Source of the DNA: an uncultured Lachnospiraceae bacterium
Lineage (GTDB): Bacteria > Bacillota > Clostridia > Lachnospirales > Lachnospiraceae
Direction of reading: 5' to 3'
Length of the DNA stretch: 64,000 nucleotides
Assembly: GCA_944381575.1 (NCBI GenBank)
Contig: CALWLS010000005.1
Coordinates: 111,374 to 175,373 of the forward strand
Both the position numbers and the translations under genes were made by a program. How positions within the stretch are numbered: the stretch's first letter is position 1; every line of letters starts with the position of its first letter. Below the pieces are notes generated by a model. That model saw only the letters and a list, made by a program, of their open reading frames with translations, was not told the origin of the DNA and did no database searches. Of the stretch, positions 51,841 to 61,289 are shown one piece after another.

Positions 51841-52545
51841 ATGATAAATAATGACTGGCTTAAGCCGCTTTCTCCGGAATTTAAAAAACCATATTACAGG
51901 GCTCTCTATGACAGGGTACTGGACGAATACAGACATCACAGGGTATTTCCAAGGCCGGAGGAGCTGTTCAAGGCGTTTGAACTAACGCCGTATAATGAAG
52001 TAAAGGCTGTCATACTGGGGCAGGATCCATATCATGGAGAAGGGCAGGCTGAGGGATTATGCTTTTCTGTAAAACCAGGAACAGACATACCGCCGTCTCT
52101 CATGAATATATATAAGGAGCTAAAAAATGATCTTGGACTTAAGATACCGGATAACGGCTGTCTCGTTCCATGGGCAAAGCAGGGAGTGTTACTGTTGAAT
52201 ACAGTGCTGACCGTAAGGGCACACCAGGCGTTTTCCCACAGGGGGATAGGCTGGGAGCAGTTTACGGATGCGGCCATAAGGGCGCTTAACGCTTCGGACA
52301 GACCTATAGTATTTATGCTCTGGGGAAGGCCTGCCGGAGAAAAGTCCGCAATGCTCGATAATCCGGTGCATCTTGTGCTTAAGGCGGCGCATCCAAGCCC
52401 TCTTTCGGCTTCGAGGGGATTTTTCGGCTGCAGGCATTTTTCAAAATGCAATGAATTCCTTACTGCAAACGGAGTCAGTCCGATAGACTGGCAGATACCG
52501 GACATATATGACAAAACACGTGAAGAAAAACAGGCGGTGCGTTGA
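51841..52545 (+). CDS. ung: uracil-DNA glycosylase
   Basis: A 234-residue family-1 enzyme that removes uracil from DNA. Water-activating loop GQDPYHGEGQAEGLCFSV begins at residue 60, NTVLTVRAHQAFSHRGIGWE, and the leucine-loop HPSPLSASRGFFGC. AAAGGATG precedes the ATG, 28 bases after addA. It probably belongs to the same repair cluster. Confidence 0.95.
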   Translation: MINNDWLKPLSPEFKKPYYRALYDRVLDEYRHHRVFPRPEELFKAFELTPYNEVKAVILGQDPYHGEGQAEGLCFSVKPGTDIPPSLMNIYKELKNDLGLKIPDNGCLVPWAKQGVLLLNTVLTVRAHQAFSHRGIGWEQFTDAAIRALNASDRPIVFMLWGRPAGEKSAMLDNPVHLVLKAAHPSPLSASRGFFGCRHFSKCNEFLTANGVSPIDWQIPDIYDKTREEKQAVR

Positions 52546-52575
52546 GCTCTGCCATGATTTAATACAGGGGAGATT

Positions 52576-53403
52576 ATGGATCTTATAGAATTACTGAAAG
52601 TCATACTTTTTGGAATAGTCGAAGGTTATACGGAATGGCTGCCCATATCCTCGACGGGTCATCTGATACTGCTCGAAAATATAATACATCTTGACCAGCC
52701 GGAGGAGTTCTGGAATGTTTTCAAGGTAGTGATACAGCTTGGAGCCATACTTGCGGTAGTGGTACTTTACTGGGACAAGCTCTGGCCGTTTTCAGTTAAA
52801 AAAAGCAGTCAGGAAAAGGTTGATACATGGATAATGTGGTTCAAGGTAGTTATAGCCTGCATACCTGCCGCTGTGGTGGGCCTGCCGCTGGATGACATTC
52901 TGGATAAATATTTAAGCACGCCTACCGTGATTGCCGCAACGCTTATCATCTACGGAATCCTGTTTATAGTGCTTGAGAGGTACAATGCTGGAAGGGATTT
53001 TCCGATAAACAGGATGTCAAGACTGAGCTTTAAAACGGCCGTGCTTATCGGCGCCTTTCAGTGCCTGTCACTGATACCCGGAACCTCACGTTCAGGGTCT
53101 ACCATACTTGGAGCCATGATACTTGGCTGTTCAAGACCAGTAGCGGCTGAGTTTTCATTCTTTTTAGGCATACCGGTAATGTTTGGGGCAAGTCTCCTTA
53201 AGATAGTGAAGCATGGGCTCGGGTTTACGGGAGAACAGGTATTCATACTCATATTTGGAATGCTGGTATCCTTCCTTGTGGCCGTATTTGCCATAAGCTT
53301 TCTCATGAAGTATATAAGGAAACACGACTTCAAGGTATTCGGCTGGTACAGGATAGTGCTTGGAATCATAGTGCTTATATGGTTTACGGTGCTCGGACAT
53401 TAA
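52576..53403 (+). CDS. uppP: undecaprenyl-diphosphatase
   Basis: A 275-residue membrane enzyme that recycles the undecaprenyl lipid carrier for cell-wall synthesis (bacitracin-resistance BacA family). First motif [20 protein letters not shown] (about 15-34) and second [20 protein letters not shown] (about 169-188); about eight hydrophobic segments. The ATG has AGGGGAG upstream. Its context with cell-wall genes (amidase next) fits. Confidence 0.95.
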   Translation: MDLIELLKVILFGIVEGYTEWLPISSTGHLILLENIIHLDQPEEFWNVFKVVIQLGAILAVVVLYWDKLWPFSVKKSSQEKVDTWIMWFKVVIACIPAAVVGLPLDDILDKYLSTPTVIAATLIIYGILFIVLERYNAGRDFPINRMSRLSFKTAVLIGAFQCLSLIPGTSRSGSTILGAMILGCSRPVAAEFSFFLGIPVMFGASLLKIVKHGLGFTGEQVFILIFGMLVSFLVAVFAISFLMKYIRKHDFKVFGWYRIVLGIIVLIWFTVLGH

Positions 53404-53417
53404 AAGGGGATGATTTT

Positions 53418-54572
53418 ATGATGAGGAGATTTTTAAGGAAATATAAGGCGGTCCTGGCGGTATGCTTAGGGCTGGTGCTTTGCGGCTGCATGGAGAGCGG
53501 CGCCACGACAAATGTCATATATAATGTTGAAACAAGGGAGCAGACGGGGCCTTTAATGTCTGATACTGAAGAAAAAACATCTGACGTGATAGCTGAAATA
53601 AGCAGCACCGATGGAGCGGCTTTAACTGGGGCTCCTGACAATATGGAAAGTCCTGAGACTGAGGCTGTCACAGAAACTATAGGAGAAACGTCTGCTGAAA
53701 CTCCTGCTGAAACTGCTGCATTACAGGAAGAAACGCCGGCCGGAAGCGAATCCGGAGCGGATCCCGAAGAAACAGATGGGTCCTCATCAGGTGAAATAAG
53801 GACTAAAAACGGATATTCAGACAAAGCTGAAATAGGGCTTTCTGATGAGTGGAAATACGCCGAGTATGCTGCAATAGATTCAGGCAGGGCGATAATGTAT
53901 ACGGCAGACAGTAATAGAAAGGATAAGATCGTTGCCGTAAATGCAGGACACGGTACGAAGGGAGGTACGAGCGTAAAGACTCTCTGCCATCCTGACGGCA
54001 CACCGAAGGTCACAGGAGGAACTACCGCCGCAGGGGCGACAGAGGCCGTGGCTGTATCCAACGGCATGACATTTAAGGATGGGACTCCTGAGGCTGAGGT
54101 CACGCTTAAGATGGCCCATATACTTAAAGACAAGCTTTTGGATGCAGGTTATGACGTTCTCATGCTGAGAGACGGGGAAGACGTACAGCTTGACAACGTG
54201 GCAAGGACTGTCATAGCGAATAATACTGCTGACATACATATAGCACTTCACTGGGATGGAGACGGGCTTGATACCATAAAGGGAGTGTTTTACATGTCGG
54301 TGCCCGACGGCCTGAAAAGCATGGAGCCGGTGGCTGCATACTGGCAGCAGCATGAGGCCCTTGGAGATGCGCTTATAGAGGGGCTTAAAGGCCAGGGGAT
54401 GAAGGTATGGGGTTCAAACCCTCTGGATATGGATCTGACCCAGACTTCCTACAGCACCATACCGTCTGTGGACATCGAGCTGGGCAACCAGTGCTCGGAT
54501 CATTCCGATGAAACTCTTAACGCCGAGGCTGAAGGTCTTTTAAACGGAATAAACAGTTTTTTCGGATTTTGA
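53418..54572 (+). CDS. N-acetylmuramoyl-L-alanine amidase, lipoprotein
   Basis: A 384-residue exported amidase. The N-terminus has a basic segment and lipobox-like VLCGC, with Cys 24 the likely lipidated residue. A long Thr/Glu/Ala-rich linker follows (about 35-145). The amidase_3 domain has zinc-ligand candidates: His in NAGHGTKGG (near 176), Glu in GATEAVAVSNGM and His in ADIHIALHWDGDG (near 275), and ends with SVDIELGNQCSDHSDETLNA. ATG 53418 is placed after AAAGGGGA; TTG or ATG starts inside uppP are shadows. It trims peptidoglycan at the outer face of the membrane. Confidence 0.85.
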   Translation: MMRRFLRKYKAVLAVCLGLVLCGCMESGATTNVIYNVETREQTGPLMSDTEEKTSDVIAEISSTDGAALTGAPDNMESPETEAVTETIGETSAETPAETAALQEETPAGSESGADPEETDGSSSGEIRTKNGYSDKAEIGLSDEWKYAEYAAIDSGRAIMYTADSNRKDKIVAVNAGHGTKGGTSVKTLCHPDGTPKVTGGTTAAGATEAVAVSNGMTFKDGTPEAEVTLKMAHILKDKLLDAGYDVLMLRDGEDVQLDNVARTVIANNTADIHIALHWDGDGLDTIKGVFYMSVPDGLKSMEPVAAYWQQHEALGDALIEGLKGQGMKVWGSNPLDMDLTQTSYSTIPSVDIELGNQCSDHSDETLNAEAEGLLNGINSFFGF

Positions 54573-54593
54573 AACTATAATACGCACTTGATG

Positions 54594-54657
54594 TTGACAA
54601 ATAACACTTTAGCATGATAACATACTACCGCGGAGGCGAAATGCTCCGCGGTATTTT
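54594..54657 (+). promoter_or_regulatory. promoter and overlapping terminator hairpin before the ABC transporter
   Basis: TTGACA (54594-54599), an 18-base spacer and extended -10 TGATAACAT (-10 at 54618-54623). A 9-bp hairpin TACCGCGGA/TCCGCGGTA (54626-54634 with 54645-54653) followed by TTTT begins at the expected start site. It may end amidase transcripts, cap the new mRNA, or both. Confidence 0.55.
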
Positions 54658-54680
54658 CGTAACGCAGATGGAGGATAAAA

Positions 54681-54809
54681 GTGAAGAAGCCATTATTCAT
54701 AATGTCCATACTTGTGCTCATAACATTTATATATACAGTGGCAGCAAGTATATTATCTGTTTGCCTTACGAAAGAGTTATTTAGTGAGTCAAATATAGAT
54801 TTAAGATAA
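54681..54809 (+). CDS. small membrane protein (42 aa), GTG start
   Basis: A short frame with GGAGG 9-13 bases before a GTG start. It has a basic start (KKPLF) and one hydrophobic helix (IMSILVLITFIYTVAASILS), ending KELFSESNIDLR. It stands 11 bases before the solute-binding protein gene, in its operon. Small membrane proteins can modulate transporters, but no role is shown. Confidence 0.5.
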   Translation: MKKPLFIMSILVLITFIYTVAASILSVCLTKELFSESNIDLR

Positions 54810-54820
54810 GGGAGAGCATC

Positions 54821-55738
54821 ATGAAAAAGAACATTCTTGCAATATCTTTAGGAATGGCCATGGCAGCGTCGCTGCTTGCAGGCTGCGGATCATCCGCTGA
54901 GGAAACGACTGCAGCTGAGACGGAAGCAGCTGAGACGAAAGCCGAAACTGAAACTGAAGCTGAGGCTGAAGAAACTGAAGCAGAGGAGACCGAGGCAGCG
55001 GAGGATACCGAGGCTGCAGCAGAGGCCGGGGAAGACGGGGAAGCAGGAGGAACCCTCATTGTGGGATTTGACCAGGATTTCCCTCCAATGGGATTCATAG
55101 GAGACGATGGAGAGTACACAGGTTTTGACCTTGAGCTTGCTCAGGAAGTAGCATCAAGGCTCGGATTAGAGTATAAGCCGCAGCCTATCGCCTGGGACGC
55201 AAAGGATATGGAGCTTGAGAGCGGAAGCATAGACTGTATCTGGAACGGTTTTACCATGGAGGGCAGAGAGGATGATTACACATGGTCAGATCCTTACATG
55301 GATAACAGTCAGGTATTTGTAGTAAGGAATGATTCGGGCATCACATCGGCTGCGGATCTTGCAGGCAAGGTAGTGGAGGTCCAGATCGATTCCTCAGGCC
55401 AGAAAGCCTTAGAGGCAAATGAGGAGCTTACGGATACCTTCGCTCAGCTGATCACTACTCCGGACTATAATACGGCATTCATGGATCTTGAGCAGGGAAC
55501 GGTAGACGCTATCTGCATGGATGTTATTGTGGCCGGCTACCAGATACAGGAAAGGGAAGCGGACATGACCATACTCGAAGACGAGGTTGCATCAGAGTCC
55601 TACGGCATAGGCTTTAAGAAAGGCAACACGGAGCTGAGGGACAAGGTCAACGACACATTAAAGGAGATGGCGGCAGACGGAACGCTTGCCGAGATATCCA
55701 ATAAGTGGTTCGGAACTGACGTTACTACTATAAAATAA
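54821..55738 (+). CDS. polar amino acid ABC transporter, substrate-binding lipoprotein
   Basis: A 305-residue lipoprotein with lipobox LLAGC at residues 18-22 and a Glu/Ala/Thr-rich linker to about 75. The solute-binding fold (SBP_bac_3) starts GTLIVGFDQDFPPMGFIGDD, contains DCIWNGFTMEGREDDYTWSD and ends LAEISNKWFGTDV. It delivers an amino acid to the permease encoded next. The exact substrate cannot be told. GGAGAG precedes the ATG. Confidence 0.9.
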   Translation: MKKNILAISLGMAMAASLLAGCGSSAEETTAAETEAAETKAETETEAEAEETEAEETEAAEDTEAAAEAGEDGEAGGTLIVGFDQDFPPMGFIGDDGEYTGFDLELAQEVASRLGLEYKPQPIAWDAKDMELESGSIDCIWNGFTMEGREDDYTWSDPYMDNSQVFVVRNDSGITSAADLAGKVVEVQIDSSGQKALEANEELTDTFAQLITTPDYNTAFMDLEQGTVDAICMDVIVAGYQIQEREADMTILEDEVASESYGIGFKKGNTELRDKVNDTLKEMAADGTLAEISNKWFGTDVTTIK

Positions 55739-55748
55739 ATATTTTTAC

Positions 55749-55772
55749 CGCCCGGTTGAAACATACCGGGCG
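55749..55772 (+). other. hairpin between substrate-binding and permease genes
   Basis: CGCCCGG/CCGGGCG (55749-55755 with 55766-55772), with little T after it. Such hairpins protect the abundant binding-protein mRNA and lower permease transcription. Confidence 0.5.
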
Positions 55773-55840
55773 TTATACTGTTAAGGGGCCTTAAATCACG
55801 GCCGGCAGGAATAAGGAATTTTTAGGGCAAGGTAGGCAAT

Positions 55841-56494
55841 ATGGCATTTACGGATATGCTGCTGGAGCTTCTCACAAGCTTTGGCGTGACATTCAATATA
55901 TTTATAGTTACTTTAATTTTTTCACTTCCGCTTGGACTTATAGTTGCGGTCGGAAGGATGAGTAAAAATAAATTCATCAGCATCCCTGTAAGCATTTACA
56001 TATCGATAATGAGGGGAACGCCGCTGATGCTGCAGCTCATCTGCGTTTATTTCGGACCTTATTATTTATTCAGGATAAGTCCGGGAACAAATTACAGGAT
56101 GATGGCCATATATATTGCCTTTGCGATCAACTATGCTGCATATTTCGGCGAGATATTCCGTTCCGGCATACAGTCGATGCCAAGAGGGCAGTATGAGGCG
56201 GCGCAGATACTTGGGTATACAAAGCTTCAGACATTTATGAGGATCATCCTTCCGCAGGTCATAAAGCGCATACTTCCGTCTGTATCCAATGAGGTCATAA
56301 CTCTTGTAAAGGATACCTCCTTTGCATTCACGCTTTCGGTGATGGATATGTTTACGATGGCCAAGGCCCTGGCAGCGGGGCAGACCTCGGTAGTGCCTCT
56401 GTTTGCAGCCGGAGTCTTTTATTATATATTTAATTTTATCGTTGCAAAAATATTCGATATATTTGAGAATAAACTCAATTATTACAGGTTCTGA
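55841..56494 (+). CDS. polar amino acid ABC transporter, permease
   Basis: A 217-residue His/Glu/Gln/Arg-type permease with about five hydrophobic helices. The coupling loop GQYEAAQILGYTKLQTFMRI (about 111-130) has the EAA motif that contacts the ATPase. Its context with binding protein upstream and ATPase downstream is clear. The ribosome site is weak (AAGGTAGGC), in line with lower need for permease. Confidence 0.9.
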   Translation: MAFTDMLLELLTSFGVTFNIFIVTLIFSLPLGLIVAVGRMSKNKFISIPVSIYISIMRGTPLMLQLICVYFGPYYLFRISPGTNYRMMAIYIAFAINYAAYFGEIFRSGIQSMPRGQYEAAQILGYTKLQTFMRIILPQVIKRILPSVSNEVITLVKDTSFAFTLSVMDMFTMAKALAAGQTSVVPLFAAGVFYYIFNFIVAKIFDIFENKLNYYRF

Positions 56495-56512
56495 TACGGA
56501 AGGATAAATATT

Positions 56513-57199
56513 ATGAAAGCTCTTGAGATAAAAAATCTTGCCAAGACTTTTGACGGAATGGAGGTCATCAACAATATCTCCATAAGCGTAGAGGACGGCG
56601 AGGTCATATCGATCATAGGCCCTTCCGGAAGCGGAAAGACCACACTGCTGAGATGCGCCTGCGGGCTTGAAAAACCTGACAGAGGGGAGATAAAATTTGC
56701 AGGCTCCTTTGGTATGGTATTCCAGCAGTTCAATCTTTTTCCACACTGGTCAGTTTTAAAAAATATTACGGACGCTCCGGTCAATGTCCAAAAGCAGGAC
56801 AGGGAGGAGGCAAAAAAACACGCCATGGAGCTCCTTGAAAAGATGGGATTAAAGGACAGGGCTGACTATTATCCATATCAGCTGTCGGGAGGACAGCAGC
56901 AGAGAGTCGCCATAGCCAGAGCCCTCGCATTAAATCCGAGGATACTGTTCTTCGATGAGCCTACTTCAGCTTTGGATCCTGAGCTGACACAGGAAGTGCT
57001 GAAGGTGATAAAGTCCCTCAAGGATCTTAACATAGCCATGGTCATAGTGACCCATGAGATGGCATTTGCAAGGGACGTGTCGGACCGTATCATTTTCATG
57101 GACGGCGGAGTTATCGTGGATGAAGGCGAGCCTGACAAGGTGATGAATTCCGATAATGAAAGAACAAGGGCGTTTTTGGGAAAGCTTGCGGGAGTTTGA
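56513..57199 (+). CDS. polar amino acid ABC transporter, ATP-binding protein
   Basis: A 228-residue GlnQ-like ATPase: Walker A GPSGSGKTT (37-45), QQFNLFPHWSVLKNIT, signature LSGGQQQRVAIARALALNPR and Walker B ILFFDEPTSALDPE, then the switch His in THEMAFARDVSDR. It is slightly shorter than usual (about 240). AAGGATAA serves the ATG. The phosphatase gene follows after 3 bases. Confidence 0.92.
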   Translation: MKALEIKNLAKTFDGMEVINNISISVEDGEVISIIGPSGSGKTTLLRCACGLEKPDRGEIKFAGSFGMVFQQFNLFPHWSVLKNITDAPVNVQKQDREEAKKHAMELLEKMGLKDRADYYPYQLSGGQQQRVAIARALALNPRILFFDEPTSALDPELTQEVLKVIKSLKDLNIAMVIVTHEMAFARDVSDRIIFMDGGVIVDEGEPDKVMNSDNERTRAFLGKLAGV

Positions 57200-57202
57200 A
57201 AT

Positions 57203-57868
57203 ATGAGACTGTATGTAATGAGACATTCTGAGACGGACTGGAACCGCGCCGGGCGTACGCAGGGCCATGCAGATGTGCATTTAAATGCAAACGGCATGAA
57301 AATAGCCGCGCTTACGGGAGACGGTATGGCAGATATACCGATAGACCTGTGCTATACAAGTCCTCTGGCGAGAGCTCAGGAAACTGCCGCGCTCGTACTC
57401 TCAAGAAATAAGTACTTCATCGAGCATGGAGCCATAACAAAGCTGGATAAGAGGATAGAGGAGATCGATTTCGGTATCTGGGAGGGCCGTTTAAGCAATC
57501 CGGCTGCCGGGGAAATAGACAAAAACGAATTTCACATGTATTTTAAGGAAAAGGATCCGGAATTCATACCGGAGGGCGCGGAGACTCTTGAAAGCGTAAT
57601 AAGGCGAACTGCAGATTTTCTTGATGATTTAAACAGTAAACCAGAACATAAGGATAAGACGATCCTTGTGGTGACCCATGGATGCGCATTAAAATGCATG
57701 CTCAGGAGGTTTTCCGACGATCCGGATTATTTTGCAAAAGGGTCTGTGCCTTATAACTGTGAAGTGACTATAATAGACAGCTCTCCAGACGGAAAGCTTG
57801 CTGTTACGGAACGCCATAAGCTTTTTTATGATAAGGCGCTTGCCGAAAACCTGTATGGAATGAAATAA
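57203..57868 (+). CDS. histidine phosphatase (phosphoglycerate mutase-like)
   Basis: A 221-residue enzyme. The catalytic RHSETDWNRAGR lies at residues 5-16 and the second His is in VVTHGCALKCML (near 153); Glu in EIDFGIWEGR is the proton donor. Such proteins act on small phosphoesters, from phosphoglycerate to cobalamin precursors. The substrate here cannot be deduced. It starts 3 bases after the ABC ATPase stop and may be co-transcribed. Confidence 0.8.
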   Translation: MRLYVMRHSETDWNRAGRTQGHADVHLNANGMKIAALTGDGMADIPIDLCYTSPLARAQETAALVLSRNKYFIEHGAITKLDKRIEEIDFGIWEGRLSNPAAGEIDKNEFHMYFKEKDPEFIPEGAETLESVIRRTADFLDDLNSKPEHKDKTILVVTHGCALKCMLRRFSDDPDYFAKGSVPYNCEVTIIDSSPDGKLAVTERHKLFYDKALAENLYGMK

Positions 57869-57978
57869 AAAGGATTGCTCTTAAAAAAAACACGAGTTTC
57901 CCTGTCTTTATACACTATATTGTGGTATATTGTTTAGGCATATACAAAATGGAATGCTTTTACAGGGAGACTGCATTT

Positions 57979-58734
57979 ATGAAAAAGTATATCTCGTGGA
58001 ACGTGAACGGACTCAGAGCCGTAATGAATAAAGGCTTTATGGACTTCTTTGATCGTGAGTCCGCAGATGCGTTTTGCCTTCAGGAGACCAAGTTACAGGA
58101 AGGTCAGATCGATTTAGAACTCCCAGGTTATTATCAGTATTGGGATTATGCCGAGAAAAAGGGATATTCAGGTACTGCCATATTTACAAAAGAAAAGCCC
58201 CTGTCCGTCAGGACGGGGCTTCCATATGATGAGCATAATCATGAAGGAAGATCAGTATGCCTCGAATTTGATGATCATTTCCTCATCACCTGCTATGTTC
58301 CTAACTCACAAAATGAGCTTCAGAGGCTTCCATACAGAATGGAATGGGAAGATGCCTTAAGGGAATACCTCTGCGGGCTTGACAGGGAAAAACCTGTAAT
58401 ATACTGCGGGGACCTGAACGTTGCTCACGAGGTTATAGATATTAAAAATGATAAAACTAACCACCATAACGCGGGCTTTACGGACGAGGAGAGGGCAAAA
58501 TTTTCACAGTTTTTAGCCAACGGATTTACGGATTCGTTCAGGTATCTGTATCCGGAGCGAGAGGAGTACAGCTGGTGGTCCTATAGAATGAACGCCAGAG
58601 CAAAGAATGTAGGATGGCGCATAGATTATTTTGTCGTATCAGACCGCATAAGGGACAGGATCAGTGACGCGCTCATTTACGGAGACGTTATGGGGTCGGA
58701 TCATGCCCCTGTGGGCGTCATCATGGATATGTAA
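57979..58734 (+). CDS. xth: exodeoxyribonuclease III (AP endonuclease)
   Basis: A 251-residue metal-dependent repair nuclease. Seen are ISWNVNGLRAVMNKGFMDFF, CLQETKL, GDLNVAHEVIDIKNDKTN, GFTDEERAKFSQFL, FVVSDRIRD and the catalytic GSDHAPVGV near the end. ATG 57979 has GGGAGA at correct spacing; the earlier in-frame ATGs (57922 onward) lack one. A TTGTGG-TATACA promoter may lie near 57921-57947. Confidence 0.92.
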   Translation: MKKYISWNVNGLRAVMNKGFMDFFDRESADAFCLQETKLQEGQIDLELPGYYQYWDYAEKKGYSGTAIFTKEKPLSVRTGLPYDEHNHEGRSVCLEFDDHFLITCYVPNSQNELQRLPYRMEWEDALREYLCGLDREKPVIYCGDLNVAHEVIDIKNDKTNHHNAGFTDEERAKFSQFLANGFTDSFRYLYPEREEYSWWSYRMNARAKNVGWRIDYFVVSDRIRDRISDALIYGDVMGSDHAPVGVIMDM

Positions 58735-58746
58735 GGTGACGGCGCC

Positions 58747-61263
58747 ATGAGCATTAGAAGGCGAACATACAGCAGGATCCCTACAAGACGTATGGAGGCG
58801 GAGGAACAGTCCGTCCTGATGTCAGGGAACGCCGCAGTAAAAATATCCGAAGAGGAAAGAGCATGGACGCATCGGGATATACCGGAAAGCGACATACTTC
58901 CTATAGACGACCTGAGGGAATATTCCCAAAGGCAGAAAATTCAAAGGGCCATCAGGCAGTCGGAAAGGCAGAGGGCCGATAAGAGCAGGAAACCAAGGAT
59001 CAGATATATCTCAAAGTACCGGAGGTATACGCTTAAGGATCGTGCGGAGCGCAGGGATAAGGCACAGCAGTCCGAACTTGCAGCTATAGAGACAAAAAAA
59101 GCTGCTATAGAAGAGGTACGTTTAAAAAGGGAACAGAAGCGCCGTGAGCTTCAGGAAAAAAGGCGAAAGGAGCGCGAATTAAGAGAACGTCTTGAGAGGA
59201 ATCGTCTTGAGCAGGAGCGTATTGAGAGAGAACTAAAAGAGAAAGAGCGCCTTGAACAGGAACGTATCGAGCGTGAGCTTAAAGAAAAAGAACGATTCGA
59301 GCAGGAACGCCTTAAGAGAGAGCTTGAAGAACAGAATCGTCTTGAGCAGGAACGTCTTGAGATGGAACTCAAAGAGAAAGAGCGTCTTGAACAGGAACGT
59401 CTCGACGAGGAGTTAAAGAAACAGGAAAGTCCTGAGCAGGAGATAAAGGAAGAGGACTGCCCGGCACAGGACGACATCAAAAAAGAAGCTGCCGGACAGG
59501 AGGCTTTGGAAAGCTCAGAGGATATCGGGACCGCTGACAGTGAAAATGAAGCTGATAAAAATGAACCTGATGCTCAGACCAGCGATGCTTCTGTTGATAA
59601 AAAAGACGAGACCGGGAATGAGGATCATTCTGAGAACGGTATAAATAAGGAACCGGAAGGCATAGATGAGGAGGAAACTCAGACTGAAACGCCTGAGGCT
59701 GCAAAGGAGGAAAATGCCGATAATGACACTCCGGCTAACCCTGAGCCTGATAACATAGGAGAGAATGATGCCGCGGATGCGGCAGAGTCAGCTGAAGGCC
59801 GCACAAAGGATGGAAAAAAGACCAGAGCAGTTATTGGAGGAGTTGCGGCGGCCGCTGCAATAGCATATGGAGGCGGAGTATTTTATTATCAAAGCCACTT
59901 CCTTCCGAATACATTTGAAAGCGGGATAAATCTTGGAGGCATGACCGCAGCGGCTGCAGATGCAAGCCTTAAGGGAACGGTTCTTGATTCCATGGAGGTA
60001 GTATCTGTAAGAGGAAGCGAGGTCCTTGATCTTTCAGGAGTGAATGCGGTAAAGCATTTTAATCCTTCGCTGGAAGGCATAAAGGCCCAGAATGCGTTTA
60101 TGTGGCCTGCGGCGTTTTTTGGAAACAGAGAGGCGGAGATAGGCTTTTCGGCTTCGTATGATGTATGGAAGCTCAGCGATGCGGTAGACGGACTGAAGCT
60201 TATAGATACGCAGCCTGAGGATATCGCAAGGGACGCTTATATTTCGGCGGATCTTGAGACCGGAGTATATGAAATAGTACCGGAAAATACCGGCTTCGAC
60301 ATAGATGTTTCCAAGCTTAAGAGGGAGATAAGGAATGCCCTTGATAACGGGATCGTAAGTCTCAATATAGAAAACAGCGATGTTTACCACAGGCCGTCGG
60401 TCACCGCGGAGGATGAGGAGCTTAAAGCTAAGGCGGCATTCATGAATGAGCTTAACGAAGCCAATGTTTATCTTGACCTTGGGGCAGGAATGAATAACAG
60501 GCTTACAGGCGAGGAGCTGTCGGGTATGATAAACCGTGACGGTACGGTGAATGAGAACGGCGTCAGGACCTTTGTATCTGAACTGGCAAAAGCCTATGAT
60601 ACCTGCTCGCCTGAAGGTGAAAGGACCATAATAAACCATGCGGGTGTAAATAAGACCTTTAAGTCGGACTACGGCTGGAAGCTTGACCAGGAAGAAACCG
60701 TAAACGCCATTATAGAGGGACTGAATCAGCATCTTGCCGGAAATAATGCAGGTTCTGAAGCAGCGTCATCTAAAACAGAGGTTTTGGATGAGGATATATC
60801 AGAGATATTCGAGACCGTTGACATGGAAGCTGTCTGGGATAAAAAGGCAGCCATGCATGGAGACAGAGACTATGGATATTCGTATATCGAGATAGATATG
60901 GGAGAACAGAAGGTATACGCCTATGTCGACGGCGTCTGTGTCCTTGAAACCCCATGCGTGACAGGTAAGATGACTGCAGACAGAATGACCCCGGAGGGAC
61001 TTTATTCCATAAGGGCAAAGCAGAGGAACAGGGTGCTTGTGGGTTACAAGCCTGACGGCTCAATAGATTACAGGAGCCCGGTAAAATTCTGGATGCCGTT
61101 TAACGGAGGTATCGGTCTGCATGACGCGTCATGGAGAAGCGAGTTCGGAGGAGAACTTTATGTGAACGGAGGCTCTCACGGATGCATAAATCTTCCGAGA
61201 GAGGCCGCACAGAAAATATATGACCTGTGCTATAAGGATATGCCGGTAATATGCTACTATTAA
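58747..61263 (+). CDS. L,D-transpeptidase with cytoplasmic coiled/single-helix region and one TM segment
   Basis: An 838-residue protein. The N-terminal part (1-118) is basic. At 153-227 lie five 15-residue repeats (RLEQERIERELKEKE type), likely an ER/K single alpha helix. An acidic linker (230-355) precedes a membrane helix (about 359-381). Outside are VanW/PG_binding_4-like domains (about 385-690) and a YkuD catalytic domain with the nucleophile Cys813 in GGSHGCINLPREAA. It cross-links peptidoglycan with 3-3 bonds. The long charged intracellular part is unusual for the family. It overlaps no neighbour and has its own terminator after it. Confidence 0.9.
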   Translation: MSIRRRTYSRIPTRRMEAEEQSVLMSGNAAVKISEEERAWTHRDIPESDILPIDDLREYSQRQKIQRAIRQSERQRADKSRKPRIRYISKYRRYTLKDRAERRDKAQQSELAAIETKKAAIEEVRLKREQKRRELQEKRRKERELRERLERNRLEQERIERELKEKERLEQERIERELKEKERFEQERLKRELEEQNRLEQERLEMELKEKERLEQERLDEELKKQESPEQEIKEEDCPAQDDIKKEAAGQEALESSEDIGTADSENEADKNEPDAQTSDASVDKKDETGNEDHSENGINKEPEGIDEEETQTETPEAAKEENADNDTPANPEPDNIGENDAADAAESAEGRTKDGKKTRAVIGGVAAAAAIAYGGGVFYYQSHFLPNTFESGINLGGMTAAAADASLKGTVLDSMEVVSVRGSEVLDLSGVNAVKHFNPSLEGIKAQNAFMWPAAFFGNREAEIGFSASYDVWKLSDAVDGLKLIDTQPEDIARDAYISADLETGVYEIVPENTGFDIDVSKLKREIRNALDNGIVSLNIENSDVYHRPSVTAEDEELKAKAAFMNELNEANVYLDLGAGMNNRLTGEELSGMINRDGTVNENGVRTFVSELAKAYDTCSPEGERTIINHAGVNKTFKSDYGWKLDQEETVNAIIEGLNQHLAGNNAGSEAASSKTEVLDEDISEIFETVDMEAVWDKKAAMHGDRDYGYSYIEIDMGEQKVYAYVDGVCVLETPCVTGKMTADRMTPEGLYSIRAKQRNRVLVGYKPDGSIDYRSPVKFWMPFNGGIGLHDASWRSEFGGELYVNGGSHGCINLPREAAQKIYDLCYKDMPVICYY
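59203..59427 (+). repeat. five tandem 45-bp coding repeats
   Basis: Five tandem copies of about 45 bases, coding for RLEQERIERELKEKE and variants (for example RFEQERLKRELEEQN). Their third-base differences show they are old enough to have diverged but still in frame. Replication slippage could change the helix length. Confidence 0.8.
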
Positions 61264-61289
61264 CCAATCTGTTAGTGGTAAATGAAAAA

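Noticed and set aside
53384-54133. Minus-strand frame of 249 codons across the amidase gene
   Set aside because: A shadow of the Thr/Ser/Glu-rich linker; Ser/Val-rich translation and no ribosome site.
54821-55100. Low-complexity Glu/Ala/Thr repeat as a tandem DNA repeat of interest
   Set aside because: It is the ordinary disordered linker after the lipobox of a solute-binding lipoprotein.
60034-60732. Minus-strand frame of 232 codons inside the transpeptidase gene
   Set aside because: A shadow; the plus-strand frame has clear domains and a catalytic motif.
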